6,446 nt of DNA, from the NCBI GenBank assembly GCA_003509805.1, contig DOMV01000317.1:1-6446 (forward strand), read 5' to 3'. Shown here one piece after another: positions 5,979 through 6,446 of this stretch. The position numbers and the translations under genes were made by a program. The first letter of the stretch is position 1. The number at the start of each line of letters is the position of its first letter. Origin of the DNA: Planctomycetaceae bacterium (GTDB lineage Bacteria > Planctomycetota > Planctomycetia > Pirellulales > Thermoguttaceae). The notes beneath the pieces were generated by a model. It made no database searches. It worked only from the letters and a program-made list of their open reading frames with translations, and was not told where the DNA came from.

Positions 5979-6446
5979 TCACGATGAACCCGGTGACGTG
6001 CCGTAACGTTCTTCTTCAATCTGCTCCAACGTTTTTCCTGCCGTATTCGGGCAGAAAATCGTGCCGACGAGCATACTGATCGTCGCAAAACCGACGAGAA
6101 TCATCGCCGCGACCGGCAGGCCGCTTCCGTCGTCGCCGATGATTTTCGCACTGAAAAAAAGCCAAATACCCAGGCAGCACCTGGCGGTAAAAAACGAAAA
6201 ACCCTGGGCGGCCGCCCGGTATCGGGCGGGAAACATCTCGGCGGCCCACATTTGATAAAAAGCCTGCTGACCGCTGCCGTTGTTGACGCCCATGAAAACG
6301 GAGGCCAGGGCGAAAACGGTGATGCCGAGACAGGTTTGCGGCAACATCAAGAGTCCCCAGGCACCGATGTAAAGGCAGGCAATAACGCAGTAAATCAAAC
6401 GTCGGCTGAAGCGATCCGCCAATGCCATGAAAATGAACACGGTGGC
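5979..6446 (-). CDS. MFS sugar transporter, sugar porter type (C-terminal part, cut by window edge)
   Basis: About 155 codons are visible and the frame stays open through the right edge, so this is the C-terminal third of a 12-helix major facilitator. The segment begins at the end of a helix followed by ALADRFSRR, the conserved MFS loop motif (between helices 8 and 9 by position). Four hydrophobic segments fit helices 9-12: LIYCVIACLYIGAWGLLM, ITVFALASVFMGVNNG, a third after the EMFPARYRAAAQGF motif, and VAAMILVGFATISMLVG. The cytoplasmic tail NTAGKTLEQIEEERYG matches the PETKGK-(S/T)LEEIE ending of sugar porters. It should import a monosaccharide, plausibly L-rhamnose or the sugar freed by the neighbouring GH2 enzyme; the substrate is inferred from the neighbour rhaB only. 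The true start lies outside the window. Confidence 0.85.
   Translation of the reverse strand, partial: ATVFIFMALADRFSRRLIYCVIACLYIGAWGLLMLPQTCLGITVFALASVFMGVNNGSGQQAFYQMWAAEMFPARYRAAAQGFSFFTARCCLGIWLFFSAKIIGDDGSGLPVAAMILVGFATISMLVGTIFCPNTAGKTLEQIEEERYGTSPGSS

Overview
All five genes in this window lie on the minus strand, so in transcription order they read from high to low coordinates: a sugar-porter MFS transporter (C-terminal part only, running off the right edge), L-rhamnulokinase (rhaB), a secreted family 2 glycoside hydrolase of the beta-galactosidase type, a DUF1559 prepilin-like protein, and a small lipoprotein with a carboxypeptidase-regulatory/transthyretin-like fold. The DUF1559 protein (prepilin N-terminus, arginine/alanine-rich continuation and a C-terminal H-X9-DG box), with a lipoprotein of the SGTVTFNG...TSGL type next to it, is a hallmark of Planctomycetota. 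The moderate base composition would suit a Pirellulales/Thermoguttaceae-like lineage rather than a high-GC one, but that finer placement is inference.

Right half (about 2000-6446): a carbohydrate-use block. The GH2 enzyme has a signal peptide and should cut terminal beta-linked sugar (galactose most likely) outside the cytoplasm. The MFS porter would import a freed monosaccharide and RhaB would phosphorylate L-rhamnulose. The genes are 69 and 95 bases apart. They fit one transcription unit that processes a rhamnose- and galactose-containing glycan, although a GC hairpin with a short T run between the transporter and rhaB may reduce read-through. L-rhamnose isomerase and rhamnulose-1-phosphate aldolase are not in the window. 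A good intrinsic terminator overlaps the stop codon of the GH2 gene and closes this block.

Left half (1-2000): the DUF1559 gene has the only clear Shine-Dalgarno site of the window. It ends in three in-frame stop codons inside a hairpin and is followed by a 276-base gap and then the lipoprotein gene. This part carries three copies and one half-copy of a GC-rich palindromic (REP-like) element with an identical 16-base core. Two near-identical 37-base copies stand in opposite orientation on either side of the lipoprotein gene.

I see no RNA gene, CRISPR array, transposase or phage gene. No clearly new system is visible. The most unusual structure is the REP-like element family around the lipoprotein gene.
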